NCBI RefSeq assembly: GCF_002285265.1
Contig: NZ_NSJB01000001.1
Span: 124,001 to 188,000, forward strand
Origin: Vandammella animalimorsus
GTDB lineage: Bacteria > Pseudomonadota > Gammaproteobacteria > Burkholderiales > Burkholderiaceae_C
Reading direction: 5' to 3'
DNA length: 64,000 nt
Shown piece by piece: positions 19,466 through 28,039 of the stretch (its first letter is position 1; the number at the start of each line of letters is the position of its first letter). The notes beneath the pieces were generated by a model that worked only from the letters and a program-made list of their open reading frames with translations, did no database searches and was not told the origin of the DNA. The position numbers and the translations under genes are program-made.

Positions 19466-20746
19466 TCAAGGCATGCCGGGTGGGGCCTGCCAGCCCATGA
19501 AATCCAGCACCTGCTGGCTGCGGCGCAGCGTGTCTTGCTCGCCCAGCGCGATCAGCTCCTGCGTGAAGGCGGCCTCGAACAGCAGATAGCTCACCAGGGC
19601 CGAATGGCCCAGCTCGCGCGCATCGCTGCCCGTGCCCAGCGCCCCCAGCAGGGCGCGGATGCTGGCGGGCAACTGCTGCAGGTGGCGCGCGGCCAGCGCG
19701 TCGATGTCCTGCGATGGGGTGATGGCCAGCAGCTCGATGGGGCGCAACTGGCTTTGCGCCTGCTGCTCCGGCGTGAGCAGGCGCAGCGTCTGGTTGATGC
19801 GCTGCAGGCGCTCGATGTCGGTGGCCAGGGTGTCCAGGAAGATGCTCGAGAGCGCGTGCCCGGCGATCTGCGCCAGCGAAGGCGCGCTGGCGCCTGCGGC
19901 GCTTCCCGCCGTTGTCACGCCGCGCCCCACGCCAATGACCAGAATGCGTTGCGCGCCCAGGTGGATGGCCGGGGCCATGGGCGCCTGCTGGCGCATGGAG
20001 CCATCGCCGAAGAATTCCACCCCGTGCGGCAGGGCCAGCTCTTGCGCGGCAAAGACGAAGGGGATGGCCGCCGAGGCCAGCAAATGCCCATGGTGCAGGG
20101 CCGTGGCGCAGGCCAGGTGCAGCGAGCGCTGCCAGGGCTGGATGGGCGTGGCCGATTGGTAAAAGCTCATGTGGCGGCCGCTGCTGTAGCTGGAGGCCGT
20201 CACCGCCACGGCGCGCAGGTGGCCGCGCTCGATCAGCGCCGGGATGCGCGCCATGGCAATGCGCGCTTGCAGCAGCTCGGCCAGCGGTTGATTCTCCAGC
20301 AGCGCCTGCGGCTGGCCGCGCCGCCAGCGCGCCACGGCCCAGCCCAGCGAGAGCAGGCGCAGCCAGCGCGTGCCGCTGCGCAGCACGCTCCAGGAATCGC
20401 TGCGGTAGACCTGCTCGGTGTGCAGTCCGGCCCAGGTCTGTTCGAGCTGCGCGACGGCGTGCTCGAAATGGTCGGCCCCGCTGGCCAGCGCGGCCACGTT
20501 GATGGCCCCGGCCGAGGTGCCCACCAGGATGCCGAACGGGCTTTGCCGCAGCCGCTGCGGCTGCGAGCCATGCAGGCGCGCCAGGGCCTTGAGCACGCCG
20601 ACCTGGTAGGCGGCGCGCGCCCCGCCGCCGCAGCACACCAGGGCAGTCTGCGCCGCGCGCTGCTGCTGGGCATGGCGCGCGGCCGATGGCGGCGGCCGGC
20701 TCGGGTGGGAGGGGCAGGGCGCGGCGGCGTGCGGCACGGCAGCCAT
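19466..20746 (-). CDS. Patatin-like phospholipase
   Basis: A 426-aa Ser-Asp lipid acyl hydrolase. The oxyanion loop is CCGGGARAAYQVGVLKAL (about residues 38-55), the nucleophile motif GTSAGAINVAAL, and the dyad Asp lies in FFGDGSMRQQAPMAPAIHLG. A helical C-terminal extension follows. The first 30 residues are Pro/Ala-rich without a good signal peptide, so it is probably cytoplasmic or peripheral. Its start overlaps the stop of the upstream Mrr-like gene, suggesting coupling. Related proteins act in lipid turnover or as effectors; nothing here points to secretion. Confidence 0.9.
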   Translation of the reverse strand: MAAVPHAAAPCPSHPSRPPPSAARHAQQQRAAQTALVCCGGGARAAYQVGVLKALARLHGSQPQRLRQSPFGILVGTSAGAINVAALASGADHFEHAVAQLEQTWAGLHTEQVYRSDSWSVLRSGTRWLRLLSLGWAVARWRRGQPQALLENQPLAELLQARIAMARIPALIERGHLRAVAVTASSYSSGRHMSFYQSATPIQPWQRSLHLACATALHHGHLLASAAIPFVFAAQELALPHGVEFFGDGSMRQQAPMAPAIHLGAQRILVIGVGRGVTTAGSAAGASAPSLAQIAGHALSSIFLDTLATDIERLQRINQTLRLLTPEQQAQSQLRPIELLAITPSQDIDALAARHLQQLPASIRALLGALGTGSDARELGHSALVSYLLFEAAFTQELIALGEQDTLRRSQQVLDFMGWQAPPGMP

Positions 20747-21330
20747 CAGGCGCCGGGGCGCTTGCCCAGCAGGAACAGCGACAGGGCCTCGCCCAGCCAG
20801 ACCTGAATGTTGTGCTCGCGCGCAAAACGCTGCGCGGGCGGGCTGAGCTCGCCGCCGGCGGCGATGTACAGCCCGTGGCCGATGCCGCTGTCCTCCATGG
20901 CGCGGGCCAGTTGGCGCAGTGGCTCCAGCCCATGCACCGAGGCCTTCCAGCGGCGCGCCAGCACCAGGGTGTACTGGCCTTCGCGGGTGATGCGCCAGTC
21001 CGCGCCGGGGTGTTCGGGCGCGCTGGCGTGGATGCCCTGCAGACGCCAGCCTTGTTGCAGGCGCCGGGAGAAATCCTCCCAGCTCAGCTGTGTGGCCTCC
21101 TGCAGGACCTGGCTGCGCTTTTCATCGCTGGGGGCATGCCACTGCTGCCAGGCGGCCACGGCCCCCACGATCAGCAGCGGCAAGGTGCCGGTCAGGGCCA
21201 GCAGCACATATTCGCGCGGCATCAGCGCCGCCAGGGCCGCGCCCAGCACGGCGGCCAGCATAATGCTGACCCACCACGGAGAGCGCAGCAGCAGGCCGAA
21301 AAGCGAATGGCGTGGAATGGTGAATTTCAC
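20746..21330 (-). CDS. Membrane-anchored Mrr-like (restriction endonuclease fold) protein
   Basis: A 194-aa protein. Two hydrophobic segments (WWVSIMLAAVLGAALAALM and YVLLALTGTLPLLIVGAVAAW) are followed by a cytoplasmic domain matching the Mrr-type PD-(D/E)xK fold: LSWEDFSRRLQQGWRLQGI, then DWRITREGQYTLVLARRWKAS and GIGHGLYIAAGGELSPPAQRFAREHNIQVW. The usual catalytic QxK reads LAR, so nuclease activity may be lost. Start chosen at GTG 21330 because family members begin KF.IPRRS; ATG 21354 adds eight residues. It overlaps the patatin gene. Confidence 0.75.
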   Translation of the reverse strand: MKFTIPRHSLFGLLLRSPWWVSIMLAAVLGAALAALMPREYVLLALTGTLPLLIVGAVAAWQQWHAPSDEKRSQVLQEATQLSWEDFSRRLQQGWRLQGIHASAPEHPGADWRITREGQYTLVLARRWKASVHGLEPLRQLARAMEDSGIGHGLYIAAGGELSPPAQRFAREHNIQVWLGEALSLFLLGKRPGA

Positions 21331-21443
21331 GGCAAAAACGCAGCGAACAGGCAAGAGATGGCCACGGCAATTGGCTGGGCTGCGCGCGCAGGCCCCGGCC
21401 GCCGTGGCTTTGCCTTTGGATTGATGAAAACAGTGGATTGACT

Positions 21444-22526
21444 ATGGCAGTGCAGCAAGAGCGCCTGCTCGCAGAGCTGGCGAGTGTAAGAGATATTTTT
21501 ACGGGCGAGGACTTTGCCTCGCCCAAGCGCATGCAGGCGCACATTGAGGGCGAGCAGGTGCAGCTGCGCGTGCGCATGCCGTACCCGGCGCAGTCGCAGC
21601 AGGCGCTGTGGCGCGAGCAGCTCACGCAGGCCGCGCAGCGCGCCGGCGCCGGGCAGGTGCAGCTGCAGTTCGAGCTGGAGGTGGCCGCCCATGCGGTGCG
21701 CCCAGGGCTGACGCCGCTGCCGCAGGTGCGCAACATCATCGCCGTGGCCTCGGGCAAGGGCGGCGTGGGCAAGAGCACCACGGCCGTCAACCTGGCGCTG
21801 GCGCTGGCGCAGGAGGGCGCGCGCGTAGGCCTGCTCGATGCCGATGTCTACGGCCCCAGCTTGCCGATGATGCTGGGCCTGGACCAACGCCCCGAGAGCC
21901 TGGACGGCAAGAGCATGCAGCCGCTGCAACGCCACGGCGTGCAGGCCATGTCCATTGGCTTTCTGGCCCGGCCCGACGACGCCATGATCTGGCGCGGGCC
22001 CATGGCCGTGCAGGCGCTGGAGCAAATGTTGCGCCAGACCAATTGGGACGATCTGGACTACCTGCTCATCGACATGCCGCCGGGCACCGGCGACATCCAC
22101 CTGAGCCTGAGCCAGCGCGTGCCGCTGACCGGCGCGATCATCGTCACCACGCCGCAGGACATCGCGCTGCTCGATGCGCGCAAGGGTATCCGCATGTTTG
22201 AGAAGGTCGGCGTGCCCATCCTGGGCCTGGTGGAGAACATGGCCATGCACGTGTGCAGCCAGTGCGGCCACATCGAGCACGTGTTCGGCCAGGACGGCGG
22301 CCAGCGCCTGGCGGCCGAGCTGGGCCTGGCCTATCTGGGCGCACTGCCGCTGGACATGCAAATCCGTTTGCAGGCCGATGGCGGCAGCCCCAGCGTGGTG
22401 GCCGAGCCTGAAGGCCCCATCGCGGCGCAGTACCGCCACATCGCGCTGCAGGCCGCAGCCAAGGTGGCGCTGCGCGGCCGGGACTATTCGCAGCGCCTGG
22501 CCGGCATCAAGGTCAGCGCGCAGTAG
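21444..22526 (+). CDS. apbC: Iron-sulfur cluster carrier ApbC/Mrp (P-loop NTPase)
   Basis: A 360-aa Mrp/NBP35 ATPase that carries [4Fe-4S] clusters to target proteins. There is a short N-terminal MIP18-type region (about 1-95), then the deviant Walker A NIIAVASGKGGVGKSTTAVN, DADVYGPSLPMMLGL, LLIDMPPGTGDIHLSLSQ and the Fe-S-binding CxxC in HVCSQCGHIEHVFG. The ATG at 21444 starts the family-typical N-terminus; a TTG two codons upstream is possible. It is divergent from the Mrr-like gene. Confidence 0.94.
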   Translation: MAVQQERLLAELASVRDIFTGEDFASPKRMQAHIEGEQVQLRVRMPYPAQSQQALWREQLTQAAQRAGAGQVQLQFELEVAAHAVRPGLTPLPQVRNIIAVASGKGGVGKSTTAVNLALALAQEGARVGLLDADVYGPSLPMMLGLDQRPESLDGKSMQPLQRHGVQAMSIGFLARPDDAMIWRGPMAVQALEQMLRQTNWDDLDYLLIDMPPGTGDIHLSLSQRVPLTGAIIVTTPQDIALLDARKGIRMFEKVGVPILGLVENMAMHVCSQCGHIEHVFGQDGGQRLAAELGLAYLGALPLDMQIRLQADGGSPSVVAEPEGPIAAQYRHIALQAAAKVALRGRDYSQRLAGIKVSAQ

Positions 22527-22529
22527 GGC

Positions 22530-22682
22530 TGTTGAGATTGGGTTTGCGAAGCGGTTTTTCGAGACAAAAGCCGCAGATGCATGGCGAAAACGCGCGCAAG
22601 GCCAGAACACCTTGCAAGCCTTTCCAACGCAGCGGTTGCGGTTTTTTGATCGAAAACACTGCCGCAACACTCAAGCTCAACA
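22530..22682. repeat. Possible small inverted-repeat (MITE-like) element
   Basis: A 153-bp noncoding stretch between apbC and the transporter gene. It opens TGTTGAGATTGGG and closes with the near-complement of it, CTCAAGCTCAACA, giving terminal inverted repeats of 13 bp with two mismatches. An internal arm GTTGCGG...CCGCAAC surrounds GTTTTTTGATCGAAAACACTG. Base use is visibly less GC-rich than the neighbours. It could be a miniature transposable element or a decayed fragment. Confidence 0.4.
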
Positions 22683-22835
22683 ACTCTTAGAGCGTGTCAT
22701 GCGCTTTGCGCTCCCCGCAAAGCCGCGCCATAGTCCCAAAGCCATGGCTGCGAGCTGTGCGTGAGATGGCTCTTTGCAGCCCAGCCCCAACCACTTCTTG
22801 CCCAATCGCGCCGAGACTTTGAACAGGCTCTTACC

Positions 22836-24299
22836 GTGCCCGCCGCCGATCTTCTGCACCCCCCAGCGCCCACCACGGCCACTGCCCAGGCCACGGCCGA
22901 CCAGGCCGATGGCCTGCCGCCGGCGCAGCGGCGCAAGGCGGTGGTCGTGATTTTGCTGGGCCTGGTGCTGGTGGTGCTCGATGGCTCCATCGTGACGCTG
23001 GCGCTGCCCAGGATTGCGCGCGCGTTTGACGTGCCAGCGGCCTCGGCTGTCTGGGTCGTCACGGGCTATCAGCTGGCCGTGCTGGGGCTGCTGCTGCCCA
23101 TGGCCTCGCTGGGCGAGCGCCTGGGCTACCGCCGCGTGTATCTGTGGGGCATGGGCCTGTTTGCCTGCGCCGCGCTGCTGTGCGCGCTGGCGCCGGCGCT
23201 GTGGCTGCTGGTGCTGTGCCGTGCGGCGCAGGGCGTGGCCGGCGCGGCCGTCATGGGCGTCAATGCCGCGTTGGTGCGCCAGGTCTACCCCAGCGCCTTG
23301 CTGGGGCGTGGCATTGCCTTGAATGCCATGACCGTGGCCATGGCCGCCGTGGCCGGCCCGGCGCTGGCCTCGCTGGTGCTGTCGCTGCTGTCCTGGCACT
23401 GGCTGTTTGCGCTGGGCGTGCCGCTGGCGCTGGCCGTGGTGCTGCTGGGGCGGCGCCATCTGCCGGTGGGCCAGTGCAGCGGGCGCACGCCGTTTTCGGC
23501 GCTGGACTGGCTGCTCAACATCCTGGCCTTCGGGCTGCTGTTCTGGGCTGTGGATGCGCTGGCCGCGCATGGCCTGTCGCACTGGCTGGCCCATGGCCAC
23601 TGGGGCTGGCACGGCCGCCTGGGCGCGACCGCTCTGGGGCTGAGCCTGCTGCTGTGGGTTTGGCATGTGCGCCGCCAGCGCCGCCTGCCCGAGCCTCTGC
23701 TGCCGCTGGATTTGCTGCGCATCCCGGTGTTTGCGCTGTCCATGTGCGCCTCGGTGATGGCGTTTGCGGCGCAGATGCTCAGCTTCATCGCCCTGCCGTT
23801 TCTGAGCCTGAGCATCCTGCACCATGCGCCGTGGCAGACGGGCCTGTTGGTGAGCATGTGGCCCCTGGCCATTGCGCTGGTGGCGCCGTGGGCCGGGCGC
23901 AGCATCGGGCGCTTTCCCGGCGCGGTGCTGGGTGCGCTGGGCATGCTGCTGCTGGCGGCCGGACTGTTGCTGCTGGCCTTGCTGCCCCTGCATGCGCCGC
24001 TGTGGGCCCTGGGCTGCGCGGCCTGGCTGTGCGGCGCGGGCTTTGGCCTGTTTCAGTCGCCCAACAACCACATCATCCTCACGGCTGGGCCGCGCACGCG
24101 CAGCGGCGCCGCAGGCGGCATGCTGGGCACGGCCCGGCTGACGGGCCAATCGCTGGGCGCGGCGCTGGCCGCCGGCGTGTTCACGCTGTGGCCGCCGCCG
24201 CAACACCTGGGCGGGCCGCAAACCGCTTTCGCGCTGGCCGCCGGCTGTGCATTGCTGGCCGCCCTGGCCAGCGTGCTGCGCCGCAGCCGCCCTTTTTGA
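22836..24299 (+). CDS. MFS transporter, DHA2 (EmrB/QacA) type
   Basis: About 487 aa with the start at GTG 22836 (a GTG at 22761 is the other candidate). A cytoplasmic N-terminus leads to the first helix VVVILLGLVLVVLDGSIVTLALP with the DHA2-typical LD..IV.LALP, then VWVVTGYQLAVLGLLLPMASLGERLGYRRVYLWG (motif A) and GAAVMGVNAALVRQVYP. I count about 13-14 hydrophobic segments, as expected for drug:H+ antiporters of this group. The substrate cannot be read from the sequence. No regulator gene adjoins it. A thioesterase gene follows after 30 bp. Confidence 0.87.
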   Translation: MPAADLLHPPAPTTATAQATADQADGLPPAQRRKAVVVILLGLVLVVLDGSIVTLALPRIARAFDVPAASAVWVVTGYQLAVLGLLLPMASLGERLGYRRVYLWGMGLFACAALLCALAPALWLLVLCRAAQGVAGAAVMGVNAALVRQVYPSALLGRGIALNAMTVAMAAVAGPALASLVLSLLSWHWLFALGVPLALAVVLLGRRHLPVGQCSGRTPFSALDWLLNILAFGLLFWAVDALAAHGLSHWLAHGHWGWHGRLGATALGLSLLLWVWHVRRQRRLPEPLLPLDLLRIPVFALSMCASVMAFAAQMLSFIALPFLSLSILHHAPWQTGLLVSMWPLAIALVAPWAGRSIGRFPGAVLGALGMLLLAAGLLLLALLPLHAPLWALGCAAWLCGAGFGLFQSPNNHIILTAGPRTRSGAAGGMLGTARLTGQSLGAALAAGVFTLWPPPQHLGGPQTAFALAAGCALLAALASVLRRSRPF

Positions 24300-24329
24300 A
24301 CATGCCCTTCTTTTTTTGACAGATCGACC

Positions 24330-24836
24330 ATGCACACTGCCAACCCTTCTTCGCCGGCTTCCGCTGTTCGGCCCGAGCCCTTGCCGCGCAGCGCCTTTGC
24401 CGCCTTCGAGCGCATCGACACGCGCTGGAGCGACAACGACATTTACGGCCACGTCAACAACGTCGTTTACTACAGCTGGTTTGATACGGCCGTCAACCGC
24501 CACCTCATCGCCCAGGGCGTGCTGGACATCCATGCCGGCGGCGTCATCGGCCTGGTGATCGAGACCCAATGCAATTACTTCGCGCCGCTGGCCTTCCCGC
24601 AGGCCATTGAGGTGGGCCTGCGCACCGCGCACATGGGGCGCTCCAGCGTGCGCTATGAGCTGGGCATCTTCGCCCAAGGCCAGGCGCTGTGCGCCGCGCG
24701 CGGGCATTTCGTGCACGTCTACGTTGACCGCGACAGCCGCCGCCCCGTGCCCTTGCCCGAGCCGCTGCGCCAGGCCCTGCAGCGCCTGCAAATGCCCAGT
24801 GATGAATCGGCCCACAAGGCGGGCGCCGAGCGCTGA
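24330..24836 (+). CDS. Acyl-CoA thioesterase, 4-hydroxybenzoyl-CoA thioesterase (hot-dog) family
   Basis: A 168-aa hot-dog protein. The family pattern is IDTRWSDNDIYGHVNNVVYYSWFDTAVN, with the catalytic Asp in the usual position (DNDIYGHVNN), then GLVIETQCNYFAPLAFPQAIEVGLR and GRSSVRYELGIF. A 25-residue Pro/Ser-rich leader precedes the domain. It lies 30 bp downstream of the transporter gene; a strong hairpin terminator follows. Confidence 0.9.
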   Translation: MHTANPSSPASAVRPEPLPRSAFAAFERIDTRWSDNDIYGHVNNVVYYSWFDTAVNRHLIAQGVLDIHAGGVIGLVIETQCNYFAPLAFPQAIEVGLRTAHMGRSSVRYELGIFAQGQALCAARGHFVHVYVDRDSRRPVPLPEPLRQALQRLQMPSDESAHKAGAER

Positions 24837-24895
24837 AGGCGCTTGGATCTGCTGCCACGTGATGGCGGCGGCCCCAGCGCGCAGGCGCCTATGAA

Positions 24896-24938
24896 AAACG
24901 GCCCCGTCCATGGCTTCGCGCCATGAACGGGGCCGTTT
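24896..24938. terminator. Bidirectional hairpin terminator
   Basis: Stem AAACGGCCCCGT / ACGGGGCCGTTT (12 bp), then a C/A mismatch and an inner CATGGC/GCCATG stem around a TTCGC-type loop. It serves the thioesterase gene on the plus strand and probably the metzincin gene on the minus strand, whose stop is at 25056. Confidence 0.85.
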
Positions 24939-25055
24939 GGGGTTTTGCGCGCCTCAATGAGGATGAGGCGGCGGCTTGCCCGCTTCGCCCTGCCTGCTGC
25001 CAACTGGCTTCACACCAGCTTGGCAGCGGGCAGGCCGCCCGGGCTCATGGCATGG

Positions 25056-27821
25056 TCATGCCTTGCGCCGCAGGCCGCGCTGCAGCAGGCCGGTGGCGCC
25101 CAGGCCCAGCGAGAGCAGCAACAGCAGCAGCGGCGCCAGCGCCGGCACGGGTGTTGCGCCCAGCGGCACGCCGCCACGCAGGCGCACGATGGTCGGGCTG
25201 CCTGCGGCATCGTGGCTGAAGTGCAGCTCAGCCTCTTGCAGGCCGGTGGCTGCCGGCTTGAACCGCACCTGCACCGTGCAGCTTGCACCAGGTGCCAGCG
25301 TCGCCACATTGCAGGTGCCCACATCCAGCACGAAGGCTGCGGCATTGGGGCCTGCCAGCGAGGGCGGGCTTGTCAAGGTCAGCGCTGCCGTGCCACTGTT
25401 GGTGAAGGTGATGGTGGCCGGTGCAGACTCATTGCCCACGGCGATCACGCCAAATTCCCAGTGGCCGACCGAGACCTGCGCAGTGGGCGCTGGCGCAGCC
25501 TGGCCCACGCCGCGCAGGGCCACGGTCGATGGGCTGCCCGCGCCGTTGTGGGCAATGCTCAGCGCGCCATTGGCAGGGCCTGCAGCGGTGGGCTTGAAGA
25601 CCACATTGACGGTGCAGCTGTTGCTCGGGGCAATGTTCACCCCGGCGGTGCAGGTGCTGCCAGCGGCGATCTCAAAGGGGCCGGACACGGCAGGGGCTGC
25701 GCTCAAGGTCAGCGGGCCTGTGCCGTTGTTGGTCAAGGTCACCGTTTGGGCTGCCGAACTGGCGCCTACCGTGGCATTGCCAAGATCGAGCGAGGTGTGC
25801 GAGAGCTGCACGCCCGGTGTGAGCGCCACGCCCACGCCCTGCAGGGCCACGGTCGATGGGCTGCCCGCGCCGTTGTGGGCAATGCTCAGCGTGCCGTTGG
25901 CTGGGCCAGCGGCTGTGGGCTTGAAGACCACGCTGATGGTGCAGCTGTCACCTGCGGCGATGTTTGCGTCGGCGGTGCAGGTGCTGCCGGCGGCGATCTC
26001 GAAGGGACCGGATACGGTGGGCGCTGCGCTCAAGGTCAGCGGGCCTGTGCCGTTGTTGGTCAAGGTCACCGTTTTGGCTGCCGAACTGGCGCCTACCGTG
26101 GCATTGCCAAGATCCAGCGTGGCGGGCGAGAGCTGCACATTGGGTGCTGGCGCAGCCTGGCCCACGCCGCGCAGGGTGACGGTTGATGGGCTGCCAGCAG
26201 CATTGTGGGCAATGGTCAGCGAGCCATTGGCTGGGCCAACGGCCGTGGGCTTGAAGACCACGTTGACGGTGCAGCTGTTACCAGGGGCAATGTCCATGTT
26301 GGCTGTGCAGGTGCCGCCGGCGATCTGGAAGGGGGCAGCAACTGTAGGCGCTGCGTCCAAGCGCAGCGAAGCCGAGCCATTGTTGGTCAGCGTCACGGTT
26401 TGCGCTGGCGAGGTGCTGTTGAGTGCAATGCCGCTGAAGTTGAGCGCGCTGGTGCTCAACTGCGCATTGGGGGCCGCGGCATTGACGCCCTGGCCTCTCA
26501 AAGACAATTCGCTGACATTGGGCGTGCCATTGTGCGTGATGCGCAGCAGCTCTTGTGCATTGCCTGCACTGGCAGGCGTAAAGCGCAGCCGCACGGTGCA
26601 GGTGCTGCCTGCGGCCACGGGGGTGCCCACAGCGCAGCTGCCACCGGCGGTGACGCTGAAAGGCGCGGGGGCCGTGATTTGCGTCAGATTCAAAGGCGCG
26701 TTGCCACTATTGCGCACCGTCACGTCTTGCTGGGCATTGCCCCCCACGGTGACGGCCCCGAAATTCACGGGATCGGGCGTCAGCTGCACGGCGGGCATCG
26801 GGGCTGCAACCCCGGTGCCGTTCAGTGCCACGGTGGTGGTGGCCGGCGAGGCGTTGTGCTTGAAGGTCAGCGAGCCCGACGAGCCGCCCAGTGCCGTAGG
26901 CGCGTACGTCACGGCGACTGTGCAACTCTGGCTGGCCGCCAGCGTGGTGTTGGCCGCACAGGTCGTGCCGGCTGCGGCAATGGCAAAAGGCGCGGCGACG
27001 CTGGGCGCCTGCGTCAGCGTCAAAGCGGCCGTGCCTTGGTTGGTCAAGGTCACCGTTTGGGCGGCAGAAGTTTGCCCTTGCACCACATTGCCGAAATTCA
27101 GCACCGTGGGCGCCACTGCGGCAATCACCGTGCCAGTCGAAGGCGTGCCGTAGAGATGGCGGCAGGCTGCGATGTCGTCGGGCTGCAGAGTCTGGGATGG
27201 GTTGGGGGAGTAACTCGTCAGTGGCGGGCCGGACATCACGACATCATCCACATCGGAGTGGGCAATGCCCATCATGTGGCCCAGCTCATGGATGATGGTT
27301 TTGTTGCTGGCCCGGTAGCGCGAAGACAGCCAGACATCGCCTTCTTTGGCCTGGCCGTTGGACGTGCCCACGCCGCCTGTGCCCGCAACGCTGTTGTTGC
27401 CTGGGTCGTGCCAGCCGATCGTGCTCTGGCCATCAAAGCTGCCATTGAGTGCCAGCCCTGGCAGATTGGTGGTCGTGCCCTTGTAGACAAAGCGCACATT
27501 GCACACCGTCTGCCATTGCTGCATGCCGTTTTGCAGCGCCGCAACGGCTTCATCGGCGGAGGCATAGGCAGCGGGCCGGTTGGCATCGTTGTAGTACCAC
27601 TGGATTTCCCCGCCAGCGAAGCCGGAGGTGACATGGTCGAACAGCTTGAACTTCTCCAGCAGGTCTTGCCAAGGGGCTTGGTAGACCACGCGGAAGTCGC
27701 CTTGCTCGTAGATGTGAGGGGGCTGCGGCGATGGGCTTTCCTGCCCATGGGCCCCTGCCATAGGGAGCAATGCGGCGCCGATGGCCAGTATGCCAAGCGC
27801 GCCAATATGTCTAGATACCAT
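25056..27821 (-). CDS. Secreted metzincin-type protease with six choice-of-anchor D repeats and a C-terminal sorting-like tail
   Basis: 921 aa. A signal peptide (about residues 1-27, ending AGAHGQ) is followed by a catalytic domain with the zinc site IIHELGHMMGIAHSD and a Met further on in DDVVMSG, the pattern of matrixin-like (M10-type) metallopeptidases. The rest is six Ig-like choice-of-anchor D units of about 109 aa (FGNVVQGQTSAAQTVTLTN type), which probably display the protease. The end, VPALAPLLLLLLSLGLG...RGLRRKA, is a hydrophobic helix with a basic end, like PEP/IPTL-CTERM sorting signals. Start at ATG 27821 is supported by GGAGGAGATT just upstream. No sorting enzyme is in the window. 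Substrate unknown. Confidence 0.85.
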   Translation of the reverse strand: MVSRHIGALGILAIGAALLPMAGAHGQESPSPQPPHIYEQGDFRVVYQAPWQDLLEKFKLFDHVTSGFAGGEIQWYYNDANRPAAYASADEAVAALQNGMQQWQTVCNVRFVYKGTTTNLPGLALNGSFDGQSTIGWHDPGNNSVAGTGGVGTSNGQAKEGDVWLSSRYRASNKTIIHELGHMMGIAHSDVDDVVMSGPPLTSYSPNPSQTLQPDDIAACRHLYGTPSTGTVIAAVAPTVLNFGNVVQGQTSAAQTVTLTNQGTAALTLTQAPSVAAPFAIAAAGTTCAANTTLAASQSCTVAVTYAPTALGGSSGSLTFKHNASPATTTVALNGTGVAAPMPAVQLTPDPVNFGAVTVGGNAQQDVTVRNSGNAPLNLTQITAPAPFSVTAGGSCAVGTPVAAGSTCTVRLRFTPASAGNAQELLRITHNGTPNVSELSLRGQGVNAAAPNAQLSTSALNFSGIALNSTSPAQTVTLTNNGSASLRLDAAPTVAAPFQIAGGTCTANMDIAPGNSCTVNVVFKPTAVGPANGSLTIAHNAAGSPSTVTLRGVGQAAPAPNVQLSPATLDLGNATVGASSAAKTVTLTNNGTGPLTLSAAPTVSGPFEIAAGSTCTADANIAAGDSCTISVVFKPTAAGPANGTLSIAHNGAGSPSTVALQGVGVALTPGVQLSHTSLDLGNATVGASSAAQTVTLTNNGTGPLTLSAAPAVSGPFEIAAGSTCTAGVNIAPSNSCTVNVVFKPTAAGPANGALSIAHNGAGSPSTVALRGVGQAAPAPTAQVSVGHWEFGVIAVGNESAPATITFTNSGTAALTLTSPPSLAGPNAAAFVLDVGTCNVATLAPGASCTVQVRFKPAATGLQEAELHFSHDAAGSPTIVRLRGGVPLGATPVPALAPLLLLLLSLGLGATGLLQRGLRRKA
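25517..25797. repeat. Choice-of-anchor D repeat copy (pair member 1)
   Basis: This stretch is nearly identical to 25844-26124, offset 327 bp (exactly 109 codons), with long identical runs such as GCTGCCGAACTGGCGCCTAC. It represents a recent duplication of one Ig-like unit inside the metzincin gene. Confidence 0.88.
25844..26124. repeat. Choice-of-anchor D repeat copy (pair member 2)
   Basis: Partner of 25517-25797. The other four units in the gene are more diverged at DNA level. Confidence 0.88.
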
Positions 27822-27978
27822 GAATCTCCTCCGGCTGTTGCAGAAAAAAGCAATGGGCTTCAAGTGTAACAGCGGTCTTTGCATACCAGCCCTCTTGGCG
27901 CTACTTGGATTTTGAAGGCTGTGCGTCTGTGTGGATGGGGGCTGCGGCCTTTGTGTAGTGTTTGCTTGAGGCAAGAAA

Positions 27979-28010
27979 AAACGCCGCGCAACAGGCATTG
28001 CGCGGCGTTT
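27979..28010. terminator. Hairpin terminator
   Basis: A 13-bp perfect stem AAACGCCGCGCAA / TTGCGCGGCGTTT with a 6-nt loop; A-tract on one side and T-tract on the other. It lies 30 bp beyond the stop of the OmpA-type gene (minus strand). The rest of 27822-28039 is promoter space for the metzincin gene and shows nothing else. Confidence 0.82.
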
Positions 28011-28039
28011 GGGTTGGCTGGAGGTTGAAGTTGCGGCCT

